This document shows, piece after piece, positions 22,401 through 35,549 of a DNA stretch of 64,000 nt. Source of the stretch: Pardosa pseudoannulata (lineage: Eukaryota; Arthropoda; Arachnida; Araneae; Lycosidae). Position 1 is the first letter of the stretch, and each line of letters begins with the position of its first letter. The position numbers were made by a program, and so were the translations under genes. Under the pieces are notes generated by a model. The model did no database searches and was not told the origin of the DNA. It worked only from the letters and a program-made list of their open reading frames with translations. The stretch is taken from NCBI GenBank assembly GCA_032207245.1, contig CM063508.1, positions 90,490,462-90,554,461 on the forward strand, written 5' to 3'.

Positions 22401-25400
22401 ACTTCTCGAAAGTGCAAATAACAGTCGTCTTAGAGTACTTCTTAGAGTTTGGTGCAAATTTAAAATATTTTGTATTACGCCAATAGTATTTTTTTATTTT
22501 GTTTCCAATCACTAAACATTAAATCAACAAATTAATGTTTACAGCTTCTAACAGCCGAAGTAACTTTAGGCTAAGTATAAAAAGGGAATAAGAAAATGTA
22601 AGCAAAATTACAAAAACGACGGAAAATTAGGAAACTTGTTATATTGAAGACATCAGAAATATTTATACGACCTTTAAGATGAAATACTTTTTGACTGAAA
22701 TTTCAACAGAGAAAGTCAGAGAAAGAAACAAAAATCAGATTCTCAATATCGGCATGAATTACAGTGACGATTATATATTTAGACAGTTCAATTAATTTTT
22801 CAAATTAATACTTCAATACATCCTAAGAATTGTACTTTATCTTAATTAAATAAATTTGCAGAAACGTTACTGTTATGGTATAAATAAATTTATATGATAG
22901 TTTTAAAAAATAATAATTTGCGATGGACTGTATTTATTCGTGTTTAACACGTACTTTTTTTCCTCACAAATATAGTATAAACACTCTAGATGCGTGTTAT
23001 AAATGGAATAATTTTTACCGTTTCGGGTAATCACACGATAAACATATGAAACAAGACAGGTATTTAAGAAGAAAATAAAATGGAGAAAATTCTCAAATCA
23101 AATTTTGTCACATTATTATATTATTCCTATTAAACATCTTTCATAGAACAATATATTCGTAACTGAATTGATGGACTTCACACAAATAGGCATTTCTCAA
23201 CAAGTGATCAGATATGTGTAAGCAACCTGAAGATCGTTAACATTTTAGACTTTAGATTAAGATATTAAGACTTAATATTCTTTAGTTTTTATTGAGAGTT
23301 AAAAAATGAAATAGGTGGAAGAATTATATTAAAACAGCGTTAGAGATTGATTCATTTTATCCACGTATCACCAATTCACAATCAGAAAAGACCCTAGCAT
23401 GTCAAATTTATGCTTCAAGTCATATACAAGATAAACATTTTCACCAAAGAAAAGGTTGTGCGTTAGAGTAAATATGTTGATTGAAACTGCCAGGCCGTAG
23501 CCACAGAAAGAGGCCTAACGAATTCCATCTCCCCCCCCCTCCTACTGAAAATTCTAGAATTTGATTTTCAATTTTACTTTCAGTGTCTCCTTTATTTAAT
23601 GTTAGTTGGCCTTTTTCTAATTCTTTTCACTTTATGATAAATTTAAATGTTATTAAATTTTATTGTGTGAGGATATATTTATATTTTTCAGAATACCTTT
23701 AAAGTTTCTAATAAATTGAACAAGTAACACATATACATATATATATATATAAATAAAAGAAATGTGAAAATATAAACCACAAAGGAATAAGAGTCCGTCT
23801 GAATGACTTTACAAAGAAAAGATCTGTTACATTGTGGAACCCCATGTTTAAATAAAAATTATGTATAGAAACATTTCTCGATCATTTTTAGTTTCTTATA
23901 TATGGTTGGTTTCAATGTAAAAAAATATATATTAATTTAACAGATCTGAATAAATATAAAAAAATTACCTGGTTGAAAAAGTTTTCTATTCGCTTTATAA
24001 TTACAAACCTATTTCATACAAAATATTATAAGAATAGCTGAAAATGTCGATTCCTATTGAAATGTAAATAAGTGTGTATAGACAAATGTATGGTAATAAA
24101 ATGTGAATGACTGGAAAGATTAACTGAGTATTCAAATGGTATGTGTGGGCATGATATAGAGAAAAATATAAGATGAAAAAAAAATATATCAGTATAATAA
24201 AACAAACAAAATTAACTTCAAGGCAAATAAAAACTATTCTAAATTTTAAATTTTTATTTATTATTCATAAATAAATACAATAACAAAAAATAAAGTTGAA
24301 AAAAACAATGAATTCTAAATCTATGAAAAATTGTAGCTGGAAATGTAAAATAACTTTAATAAACAAAAGAAAACAGATAAAATAATAAATTTCTAACATT
24401 TGGATTAGATTTCATTTGATAGCAATTTTGCCCTAATTTGTAAACAACTTGGCTACATATTCTTTATTAATGTCAACAAAATTAAAAGTGAAAAATAAAT
24501 ATTTGGGAGCTAAAACTAAATTACTAAATTTTCAAGTATTTGACTAGTGATTTCATTCCATTTTTTATATTTTTCAAGTTGACTATATACTTTTTAAACT
24601 TATGTCAAAAAAGATGCCTATATGAAATTTAGATCCATGTGGTAATGTTTAAGACGATATGAAGAGAATGTTAAGCTATGATATGGATACAATTCAAGAA
24701 TTTCTAATCATTTTATTCTATTTTTTATATTTTTAAAATTGATAACATAAGATACCTGTATAAAATTCAGACACACATGGTAATGTTCAAGATGAAAAAG
24801 ATGTTTTTAACAACTACAGGGAATGACCAAGAAATAACAAGCTTCAAACTAGCAAAAATTCTATAATGAAACACCCTTTTCATGAAGATAAAACCACAAC
24901 TAGACAAAATTCCTTCTTTGGAACTTTCTGCAGTAAAATAATTATCAATCACTAAATATTTAATTTGTTAATATATGAACAATGAGAAAAGGACAAATAA
25001 ATTAATATAATCATTAGAATAATCTGACAGTTGCAATACAATATCCATATCCTGTCTAATCAAAAAACATTTTGGAACTAAAACATTCCAATAATTGCAA
25101 TATGTGTAACATAAAAATAGCTTCTTTTTAATCATTACTTCATTTACTATCATTTCTGTTGCTTGTGTGAATTTTGACCCACAAATTCAATAGTTAACAA
25201 TTCTACATAAGTATTCCACAAAAAAAATGTATCTGAAAATAGCCTAAATGGGGAAAAAAAGAACTTATAATTTTGTACACTAAACTGCCAATACCTAAAA
25301 TTGGAAGTTGAAAACATTACAAATCAAGAAAAATAGAATCAGACAATAAAATAATTCTCTTCGTGATATTATATATCATTCATATATATAAAGTCATAGA

Positions 25401-25910
25401 AATAAGGAAAACTAAAATCAGAATCATAAACATAATAAAGAAAAAGAACCAGATTTCAGATAAGAAAGAAAGTATAGTAGATTTTATATTTGATAATAAT
25501 ACTGTTGAAAAATTATGACATTAATTCGGGCTTAAAATATTTTGGCATATGTATATACACAATTGCTGCGAATATCAATAGTTACAATGTTTAAGCTTGA
25601 AATTATAGCTTGTATATACAATTAAAAAATAATTACTTAATTCCTTACTGACTATAGCTACATAGGAAAAATCTTTCTAAATCAGTATTTGTAGTATAAC
25701 ATATAACCTTAATAAAAAATCAATAAAACAAGATAAATTATGTTTTCTAAAATCAAATTAAAATTTAAATAAAACATTATTTTTGTTTAAACTGAAATTA
25801 GTTATTATTTAGGTATCATATGGTACTATTTTAAACAGTATAAAAACTTAAAACTTATAGTATGAAATCTTTAACCTTTGATAAAAGCATTTCTTCGTAG
25901 TAATGGTATA
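19500..25910. other. AT-rich gene-poor block
   Basis: About 6.4 kb of strongly AT-rich sequence with A/T homopolymers. A short TA tract is present near 23737-23751. The open frame at 21813-22076 (87 codons) has no recognisable domain. I see no gene, RNA gene or shared repeat; it could be intron or intergenic DNA. Confidence 0.5.
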
Positions 25911-25913
25911 TTA

Positions 25914-26762
25914 AAAAGGTTGATAAATTTAAATATCTTGACATTATAATTAATGATAAAAATAAGCTAAGAGAAGAAATTGATAACAATTAAAATGGCT
26001 AATAAATGCTTTTGGAGCTGAAAAGACAACTGAGATATAATCTTATACATCACATAACAAAATTCTATATATCTTCTATCAGACACTGATTTAACAAGTT
26101 TTACTTAATGTCAGTGAAACATCAACCATAAACAAAAACACAATGCTCAGTGGACATGTTTTAGAGATAAATCCTCAGACCAATCTGTGACCCAGTACAA
26201 GAAGGACGATGTAGGCAATTAAGATATAACTCTAAACAGTAGATACAGCTTTATAGGCAACCATAATTAAAACAAATAATCTGTAATAATGGCTAACCCT
26301 CAGACTGTACAGATTTGTGGGAGAAAGTATGTATGACATGTCTTTTTAATCACTCTTTCTTCCTGCTATAAATTGAAGATGGGGTATTGAAATTCTAACA
26401 TAAAAGAAAAAATGTATATTCTTGCAATTCTGAAATCACAAATTAGAAACCATTCACTTATGCTTTTAAAAGAGAAGCTTTGAAAGATTCTATACATATA
26501 TATATTTGACAGTCAGCGGATTAAAAAAAACTTGACAATATTCGGAGAAACTCTGAAGATAATTCCACTAAGGTCTTTAGATTTTAAAAATTTGAGAGAT
26601 ACTGAGCTAGGGGAAGACCACCAACTAGATGGTAAGATAACATTAAAAGAAGACAAAAGCTTTGAAAATGAAGGCCTGGAAAAGATAATGCAGATAGACG
26701 ATGTTGGAAGGAATATGCAGTTGCAACAGCCAAGGCCTGTAAAGGAGCTATTGTGCTTATGA
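25914..26762 (+). pseudogene. Decayed non-LTR retrotransposon reverse transcriptase, C-terminal part
   Basis: Broken reading frames preserve, in order, the C-terminal landmarks of LINE-type endonuclease/reverse transcriptases common in arthropods. KKVDKFKYLDIIINDKNK resembles the FKYLG strand after the catalytic core. REEIDN and MANKCFWS follow at the position of the usual EI.NRI..A (helix) and LRRQL blocks. Later blocks correspond to the RPVLLYG-like, FERKILR-like and RLRWAGH-like region, with stops and shifts. The final open frame (26532-26762) ends in a W/R-rich-like tail, DVGRNMQLQQPRPVKELL, matching the expected end of the protein. The catalytic FADD region is not preserved here. The assignment rests on family pattern, and the clade is not fixed. 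Confidence 0.55.
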
Positions 26763-26814
26763 TAAAGAAGAATGGTATATTGAAGTACTTTTGAAATTGA
26801 TTTAAGAAATTCAT

Positions 26815-29800
26815 TTATAGTATTAAATTAAGTTTATTTGATTTAAACATTTTTGGGTGGAAAGTGGGATAATCACAAGAAACTGGGTGCTAATAAAAGG
26901 TAGGGCATTTTATCCTTCTTATTTCTTTTATGTACATAATGTTTATGAAGCACATTTTGTAAATACTACACACTAAAACAGAATTTGTATCAAATGAATT
27001 AAAATGGATCAAATGAACAAAGAGATATTTGCAAAAGAAATTGGCTTCCTAATATTGTCTTCTCTTTTTTATCTGAAGCTAACCTTAAATGTTAAAATCC
27101 TGTCATAAAGTAAAGACTTTATCAATTTTCTTTTATATTTCTGAAGTTATTAATAAATGGTACACCTAATGAGAAATGATAAAATGGCTTACCATAGACA
27201 TTTAAAAAATGACTGGTGATAAGTATATTTACCACAGTTTTGGAAAGGGTTAGTTTGGATTATGGTCACATTTAAAAGTAGTATTGTTTCTAAAAAGTCA
27301 GGGAGAGAAAACTAGCACAAATTTATTATCAAATTTTTAAATTTTCAGATAAATGTACTAGTAGTAACAAATTTTATATAGCCATTTTTGCTACGATTAC
27401 AAAACTGTTAGCAATTCAGGACACATTATAGCAACTATTATTTGGTTTAATATTATTCAAATACTTTATTATGAAGAATAAAAACTAGAACAGCTCAGTC
27501 TAATATTGGATAATCTGGCTTTTCAAACTTAAGATCTGTTTTTAAAAAAAAGAAAACCTAAACGATCAAATTTGATGAATGACTTATTAGTAAACAACAA
27601 ATCTTCTATTTAGATACCATATTTCATCCAACTAAAACCCATATGTCTGAATTGACTATCATCAAATTCTCAAAGCTACTTCTATAGAATTTTCTAAATA
27701 TTTTAATTTTCTTATAAAACTGATTCATTTGAAACCTTTATAGAGTATTTGAAGTTAATGTACAAATCAATGTTTAAACATCTTATTATAAACATTACTA
27801 GCATTATATAAATAGAAATCAATCTTGTTTTCACTTCTTTACTAATAAAAGTAAGTTACAACTGTAATTACTCTATTATTTTTACTCATGCCAAAATAAA
27901 ATTCCTCAAAGTAAACACTCTAAATAACAGGTATTAAAACTGATTTGAAAGCTACCTTTTACTGTTATTAATACTATTACATACATATGATTTCAAAATA
28001 AATCACTTCAAATGATTTATGAATTTATAATATCAACAGAAAGGAGTGATAAAGATAGTAACTATTCCTAAAACTCGCTATACAAATCTTTGAGAACTTC
28101 ATTATAAGCAATTCAAGTGTTTGCATTGTTTGGTCAATTTTTAATTAAAAAGAAAAAATCATACAGGTGATGCAAACTGCAAATAATCAGAATAAAAGTT
28201 CAAATATAAACTATTTTGTTTAAAAAAATAATAAAAATTGCAAAGGAGAGTCATTAAGATTAAAATATACTGCAATTATACCACATAGCTTTAGTTAACT
28301 TAAAATGAAAAAGTTAAGCGTGCAACTTAACATCAACAGTAGAAAATATTAAAATCAGTTCTAAAATAGCTGGAAAACACTTAGAAGACTTAAGCTTAGA
28401 AATTTCAGTAGGTATAAAAAAATTTACATACAATCAAATATTTAATATCTCTCTATACATAATTTTTTTATAAATATTTTTTTTCAGTTAAGTTCTGGAC
28501 CTTTATACTTACTTTTATTTATCACAAGATTTTCTACGAGAATAATTATTTAAATTTGTATAGAGTAGCTTATATTGCAATAATAGGTAATTTATATAAA
28601 AAGAATTAGATTTTTAAAGCAATTCTTTTGTAACACTGACTTAGATCAGTAATTAATCAGGTATAATTATAAAATAGATTTATTAAGATAATACAGAAAA
28701 TTAAATTAAGACTATAATAAAAATTTATTCAGTTCTATAAGCATTTGAACATTTTACTTCAATAATATTTATATCAAAATAAGATAATATTCCAGGTTAA
28801 AAGGTAGCGATTGTTTTAATATTAACCATTATTCATTACATAATATAAAATATATATAAAAAAAAACTGTAAGTAAATACTTCTAAAATAAAATTCCTGC
28901 TACTATATGTCTTTTTTTTTTTTTTTCTGAAAAAGTCTAAATATTTTTCCAAATCTTTCAAATCAGAAGTTTTGTAAAAAAATATTTACTGACATCAAGT
29001 TACCTCAGAAAGGTAATTAGAAATTTTAAAAATCTCAGTTTTTATGTGGCATGCTAATTATATAAATTCCATTGTAATTTTAAGAACATAACAGGATAAA
29101 AATTTGAAGAATATACTCTTTTTAAATTTATTTTTACTTTAATTAACATCAAATAGAGTGGCCTATAAAAATGGGCGAAATGTACTACTAAAAGGAACAA
29201 AATTATACCTAAATTTGCAATAAAGTAATCCAGTTTTTGGCATTCATAAGCAGACTTCACTTTTCATGTTATAAAAAAAAAGCTTATTACTCCAGATACA
29301 ATTCACTTAGAACAGGTACTTACTTATTTGTGAAAATGATTTTCAAACCAACAGATTTTACAAGAACATATGGTTATACATTATAGCTCAGAGACTTCAC
29401 TAAGCATATAAATTTAGAATACATTTTTTTTACTTACACATTCCACGTAATTTAGCAATTTAATGTGCCTGAAGCATTATATATTGTACCTCAAAGTGCA
29501 CAATTTGTATGGGAAATTGTTTTATGGGAAATAAACGTTGTAAAAAAAAACTCCACTCGTTTTGAGCTTTGAATGAATAAGTTATATATTACACTGTCCT
29601 AAACCATTAAAGTAAGCAACTAAATTTCTTTTGTAACTAAAATTACAAGTTCTTGGGCTGAAATGCTAATCTATAATAAAGAAACCATGACACATGCTGC
29701 TACTTTCTCGTAGAAATATTTTTTTAATTTCAACATTAAAATTGGTTCTTTTGAACGCTTATAAAAAAGCAGATGTACTTAGTTGACAATACTTTGAAAG

Positions 29801-31900
29801 TATTAGCAAATGTAACTTCTTGAATATTTTGGTAAAATTCTAAATTAAGAAAGTGAAAATGCCGCATATAAATTTATGGCCATAAAAGGGCAACATATGA
29901 TACGACTATTATTAAGGAATGTCTACTCTTAAACTCACCGAAAATCCATTGAAGGTTTTCAATTATAATCTATGTTTAAAAAAGTAAGCATTGATTCGTT
30001 TTCGTAATCGTTTAATTGCAGCAGAAAGTCATATTTTGACATTCCACGGCTTTCGCTACAAATCGACTTGGGAAGTTGAGTTGTATAAAAATAGAATGTA
30101 AACAAATGAGCTTTTCACTTCATAATAATAAATAATTGAATCATTCAATTTAATATATTCTTAAGAGTTAAATATTATTAAAAATATTCTTCGGATTTAC
30201 TTGGAAAAACGTTAAATGTTTTTGAAAGATCATACAGAAGCCATACGCATTTTAGTTTTTCCCAGTTGGGTAAAATTTATGAAAAGAGATCGAAATCTAA
30301 AAGAAAGCATTATTCATTAAAGCATTAAAATTTCCTAGTTCATTTTAGATATCAACAGTTATTATTAGTTTAATTTAAAGTCTTAATTAGTACTCTCTTT
30401 GTATATTTATAATTGTACTACGAGAAAATTTAACCAATGTTTAACCTCAATTTATGATTACAGTTGGTGAACTACATAGATGAATAAATCATTATGAATG
30501 ACTATGGTAAGCTGAAACTTTATACCATTGATAAATTTGAGAGTGTGTAAATGAGAAAAAAATTGCAAAATATCTTTTCAAAGCATTAGTTTTTCCGATC
30601 TTGAAACTTGATTTAAGTTTTAGATCCGGTTTGGCCATTATCGGTTAGAGTAGATCAAAGATTAACTACAATGGACTAGCATTGGCTGTGATTTGTGATA
30701 AGGTCTACTCAGCTATAGAAAGATTGTTCTTTTTTATTTAAGTATTGTTTTAGAGGCATTTAACTAAGAAATGAGTAATAATTACAATAAATAAAATGAC
30801 AACAAAATTTGCAATAAGATTTTCTGCTCTTATGTCATTTTCCCCAACATGTCTATTTAAACGTCTTAAAATTTCTTCTGATTCTCAACCTGCCGTCGTT
30901 ATAAAACAATGACTTTTCCCAGTTCCAATGCTTGAAACTTTTAAGCACATGCAGAACATAATAGTTAGTCCATGGAGTTACCATTGTGTGGCCAAAAGCC
31001 AGAATTGAAAATGAAATCCCAAAATTAAACACCTAAATAACTTACATTGGCACTTTTAGAGATGTCGAGAACATAGTTTGGGTCATTAAATATTTTATTC
31101 AATGCAGTATCATCTTTATTTGAATTAAAAATATAGGAGAATATTGTCAAACACTTCGCATCTGTAGTGTATGGTGTCCACCATTTTTATGTGGGAAACA
31201 GTATTATATTGTCACTATCAAACGGAAGTGGCATATATATTGGGGGTTGATTCGGACACTTGATGTAGAGATATTAAAAATTCAGTGTGGAAATAAAAAG
31301 GATGCATTTAAACTATCTATTTCTCTGGTTACTTTAAAAAATTAATTTTTGATGTTTACCATTAAATTTACTTGTGTTCTTTAATTAAAAAATTATAACC
31401 TTTATAACCAATCTGTGTTCTGCATGCATTTATGCGGTAACTCCAGGAAATGAAATAGATAAAAAATGAATAAAACGAAAAATATTACGAATAAAAAATT
31501 TGATATGGACACCACATGACTTTCTTTAGCGCCTATTGAACATTTTGGTGCATTTTGTGTAAACTTATCTTATTTGAATGTGTGATATCATTCTCCAATT
31601 CTTTAATAACGTGCACAGTTAAATGATTTATGCAATATTACCTTTTTTAATAACAGCAAAAATGTATAAAATATAATGTAACATTGAGTAGAATTGTATT
31701 TAACAATGAGTAGAACTCAAGTACTACCCTCTTGCGACAAATAGTAGCATTTTAAAATTTCTTACATTGAGATTTTTCTCATAAAGAGCGCAGATTGCAA
31801 TAAAAATTAAAAGTTTACTGTTAGATGTTACAACTGACTTAAATACAAAATATAAATGTTCCATGTCTACTCATTTAGGAGTTAAGCGAGATACATACGT
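26815..31900. other. AT-rich gene-poor block
   Basis: Five kilobases of AT-rich DNA without recognised genes, RNA genes or repeats shared with the rest of the window. A T17 run lies near 28911-28926. The short open frames have no family resemblance. Confidence 0.5.
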
Positions 31901-32720
31901 ACATACATCATGATGAAGATTGAATCTTCTCCCTATGGCTGCTCAAAAGGATGAAAAATCAGTTCGCTTGTTTTCTTGTCAAATTCTATAAGTCAAGGGG
32001 CCAGGTGCATCACGTGTTCGTAAAAATAGTTTCTGAAATCCTGATACCCCTTTTGAAGCTTTCTATACACTTATCGCACGTTGTCAGTTTTCCATTTAAC
32101 CTTGGGACACCGTTGCTGTTAGGACCCCTTATTGGTTACTATGCACCCGATATATCTAACCTTGTTTGAAACTGCAGCTCCCTATTTAGGTGAGTTTTAA
32201 TAGGGTGAAATGTCTTGAATATGTGGTGCCGACAAAGATGCACACAGATTAACTTTAATCCTAATTTAACTTTAATCCTAATTTCAAGTTTTTTATGCAA
32301 ACTTTTCCCGTTAATTATTCATTTATCTTTTGTAGAATAAATGTTGTGGCAACGGCGACAGAAGAAGATTAATTTTATTCTCTTGCAGTCTAATGCGTTG
32401 TGTATATAACGAGATGTGTTAAAGTTTGATCTGTTGTCTGTTTTTTTTTCGTAATAAAATGCTTGTTCGTTTTAAGCTGTGAATTTTTATTACCTGCTGC
32501 ACAGTTTCGTGGGAGTATCAGACCAACACCTCCCCACAAATATGTTTGCTTTTCAACACTCGTCAAAATACTTTCAGGGAGGCTAAAATGAATTGTTAAA
32601 GTTTTTTTGTACATACGTATACACATAACACTCAAACTTGTCGAAATGGATTAAAGAAAGGTCAAAATGGATATTTCCGTTGAAATCTGAAGACCGAAAG
32701 TTCTTCGTGATTTCGTGGAA

Positions 32721-32882
32721 TTGATCGTCGCAAGGTGATTCTGGCCTCCCTTCACAGACAGACAAGACTTATATGTTCAAAGTTGATCCATGTTTTTCAT
32801 ATTGAACACCGCAAGATGATACTGACTTTCCTTAACGTACAAGCAAGACTTGCGTTGAATGCTTGTCCATACTTTTCGATAA
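32721..32882 (+). repeat. Two-copy 81-bp direct repeat
   Basis: The segment starting TTGATCGTCGCAAGGTGATT (32721) recurs in diverged form starting TTGAACACCGCAAGATGATA (32802). The period is 81 bp, a multiple of three, and one frame is open across both copies, giving two related 27-residue peptides (for example RRKVILASLHRQTRL and HRKMILTFLNVQARL). This could be a decayed repeat-protein segment or a non-coding duplication. Confidence 0.5.
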
Positions 32883-33860
32883 TTAATTTTTTGCTAATAT
32901 TATTCACTAATTTTTATTCCGTTACTTTAAATAATAATTCCCTAACTTTTTATGAAGAGAGTTTAATTAAACTTTAGGCGACAACATCTTGAAAACGAAA
33001 TTTGATTCCTCAGATTTCATGAAGTTTACGATTTCAATCAAAACTGAATACCCAACTTTAAGTATAAAATATCTAAAGATCCTCATTCCTTTTGCAACAT
33101 CCTATTTATGTGAAACGGGATTTTAAGTTGTCACTCTGATAAAGACTATATATCGTTCGAAAATCAATGTCAAGCAAGAAACGAGAGCAGCTTTTATCAA
33201 GCCTACTTTGCGAATTTGAAAAAAAAAATGTATGGGGATCAGCAAGCACACCCATCACATAAACTCTCTAACTGGCTACGGAAGGTTGCTTTTCTTTTTT
33301 CAAATTTGCATGTTTTCTTGTCAAAACAAGTTTATTTTTCCACTAAAATGTTGTTTTCATTTCTGTGCCTGGTTAACGTTTTGGAAGAAATATTGCAGTT
33401 GGAGCCCTATGAAAAACAGCAAAACTTTAATTTCACCGCGTACTGAGAAAGTTTGGGATCCGAGAGTCATAATACTCCAATTAATTGTATCTGTATAGAG
33501 TGAATTAAAAAGCTTAAACTCAGCAAAATACTAGGTCCGTACCGATTTTACATCTTTCAGCTAACTAAAAATTTTAATTCAAAACCAAAGTTTATCATAA
33601 TCGATTTAAATTATGCTTTTTTATTGTAACCTGTTCTTTTTTAAGTACATTCTCTTCTTAATGCGAAAACAATTTTTATTTTACTGTTTACTGTTTTTTT
33701 TTATTGGTAAGTTTCAAGAGTGTCAAGTATATCATATTTTTTCTTAATCTTACTAAAATTTTTGCATTTTGTTTATTAATCCATTTATCATAAAACGGGC
33801 TGTGCTTGTTTAAAATGTTCAGTTATTTGTTGCGTTATCGATTGTGTAACACCCTGAAAC

Positions 33861-33861
33861 G

Positions 33862-33894
<33 letters not shown>

Positions 33895-33955
33895 CATATA
33901 CACATACATACATATATACTTACATGCAAAATACATATGTATATGTGTGTGTGTC
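33861..33955. repeat. (TA)n/(CATA)n tract
   Basis: Mixed TA and CATA/TGTG dinucleotide sequence at the left edge of the unit at 33956-34300. It is the same type of junction that separates all units of this repeat family. Confidence 0.8.
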
Positions 33956-34300
33956 TTTAATATAAATTAATCGACAAAAATTTTGCAGCCTCTAACGAAG
34001 AGCTTCCCGGGACGGTCAGCCCTTTATTTTTGCTTCCCTTCTCTACACTACTGATCTGTTCCTTTAAAAAAGTCATGCCACAGTTCTCCAAAATAAAACA
34101 GTAGAAGATAGGTGCAACAAGTCGCAAAGGTTCAAATATTTTTTTATTTATATACTTTTTTTTGGTCTGTGTCTTTAACATTAGAAGAAGACAGATGCAA
34201 CAAGTCACATAACAATTTTTTTATTTTCATATCATGAAATAGAAAACATTCCATTAAAATAACTCTAATAACCTTTCCCATAGTACTTTTATGCCAGTGA
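33956..34300 (+). repeat. TA-linked repeat unit, outlying copy 1
   Basis: Shares with 35128-35450 the block GCTTCCCGGGACGG, TTTTTGCTTCCCTTCTCTAC and TCTCCAAAATAAAACAGTAG. From the last block onward it also matches the units at 36.5-41.2 kb (AAATAAAACAG, GATGCAACAAG..CA..AAGG, ATTCCATTAAAATA). The first half is therefore a different module from that of the main array, joined to the same second half. Confidence 0.7.
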
Positions 34301-34496
34301 CATAAAGTAGATTTCAGTCACCCGGTGAAGCTAAATTTGCTTCTTTCCTGGCAAAAAACGATAAAATAGAAATAATTTTTTTAGAACAAGGGAAATATCA
34401 AGCTGCAAAAAGATTTTTAAAAATTCAAAATATACTGATGATATATATAATATTTTTACTCAAAAACAATAGTTTAAAGCATTAATTTTGAAAATA

Positions 34497-34498
<2 letters not shown>

Positions 34499-34571
<73 letters not shown>
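34499..34571. repeat. (TA)n tract
   Basis: About 70 bp of pure TA dinucleotide between an AT-rich stretch and the unassigned 34.6-34.9 kb segment. Confidence 0.95.
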
Positions 34572-34572
<1 letters not shown>

Positions 34573-34904
34573 TTACATATATGTAATAAGACGGACTTCA
34601 CAATGGGTGTCACTTTGCAGCATGGCCCACAAAAATGACACCGCTTTAGTTAAAGACGTTAATTAACAGAATGTTGTAGGACGGGTTCCCACTTTATTAT
34701 AGGGACAGGAGAAACTGAAGGGTCAGCTAGCATAAAGTTATAAGTAAAAGGCTCTAAACATCTGGTTTAACATCTCAGTCCAAGTCTGTGGGAAAATCTC
34801 TAGGAAAATCTGACTCCGATACTGTGCATCTCCTTTTTGTTTGGAAATTTCCTAAATTGTCTGCTAGGACAATGTAGAGTTGTAATTGGTTAGACCCCAT
34901 CTTT
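34572..34904. other. Unassigned segment between repeats
   Basis: Contains GGTTCCCACTTTATTATAGG and GGGTCAGCTAGCATAAAG and is less AT-rich than its neighbours. It looks like part of a mobile element (possibly an LTR), but nothing in it allows a family call. The right end carries CCCCATCTTTGAGGG, also seen near 4030. Confidence 0.3.
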
Positions 34905-35127
34905 GAGGGCGTAAGCTGTAGCCCCAGTGGTCAATTTAGGTTAGGGGTTATAAAGGGGAAAGCAAAAGGACGAGGGAACTTTTGCCCTTGACTTAAGATT
35001 TGAAAACTCCTGAGGATTTTTCACGGGTGTCTTAGGAGTTTTATACAAAATGCCTATATTAGCTTCCCGATCAAGTTACTTTTCCTTACATATATTCATA
35101 CATATTATATAAATATATGTGTGTGTC
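34905..35127 (-). repeat. Inverted, diverged single unit of the 322-bp satellite
   Basis: Read on the minus strand this aligns with the units at 47590-52799: CCTAACCTAAATTGACCACT, TTTTGTATAAAACTCCTAAG and ACTTAAGTCAAGGGCAAAA-like blocks occur in the array order. It preserves the array's hairpin dyad with altered arms (35003-35016 and 35030-35042). It is a solitary copy on the opposite strand, about 12.5 kb from the array. Confidence 0.85.
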
Positions 35128-35450
35128 CTTAATATGAATTCATCTATAAGAATTTTGCCGCCTCTAAGAATAAGCTTCCCGGGACGGGCATTCCCTTTAT
35201 TTTTGCTTCCCTTCTCTACGGTACTGATTAGTTCTCTTAAAAAAAAACACACACACACACACACAAGAGTTCTCCAAAATAAAACAGTAGAAGATAAGTG
35301 CAACAAGTTGCAAAGGTTCATATATTTTTAATTTATGTTCTTCTTTTATCTCTATGTAGGGAAATGGAATCCACACTGTTAAATATTCCATTAAAATAGC
35401 TTCATTTTTCTTTGTGGTGGTAGTAACGTATCCGGTCCCTGTTTTAGGAG
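35128..35450 (+). repeat. TA-linked repeat unit, outlying copy 2
   Basis: Same module order as 33956-34300 (CCTCTAAGAATAAGCTTCCC, GGGACGGGCATTCCC, TTTTTGCTTCCCTTCTCTAC), with an internal CA microsatellite at 35247-35264. It then continues into AAATATTCCATTAAAATAGC and TTCATTTTTCTTTGTGG, which are shared with the main array units. Confidence 0.75.
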
Positions 35451-35549
35451 ACACAAGGAAAAATAAGGTGCGTCTGGACTAAAGAATTTATTTACACCTC
35501 TGCTATACATCATACATCATTTCCTAAATATACAAAAAAAAAAAAAAAT

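Noticed and set aside
33216..33498. Two overlapping plus-strand open frames of 76 and 88 codons
   Set aside because: Phe/Lys/Cys-rich translation of T-rich DNA in two frames at once; no family match.
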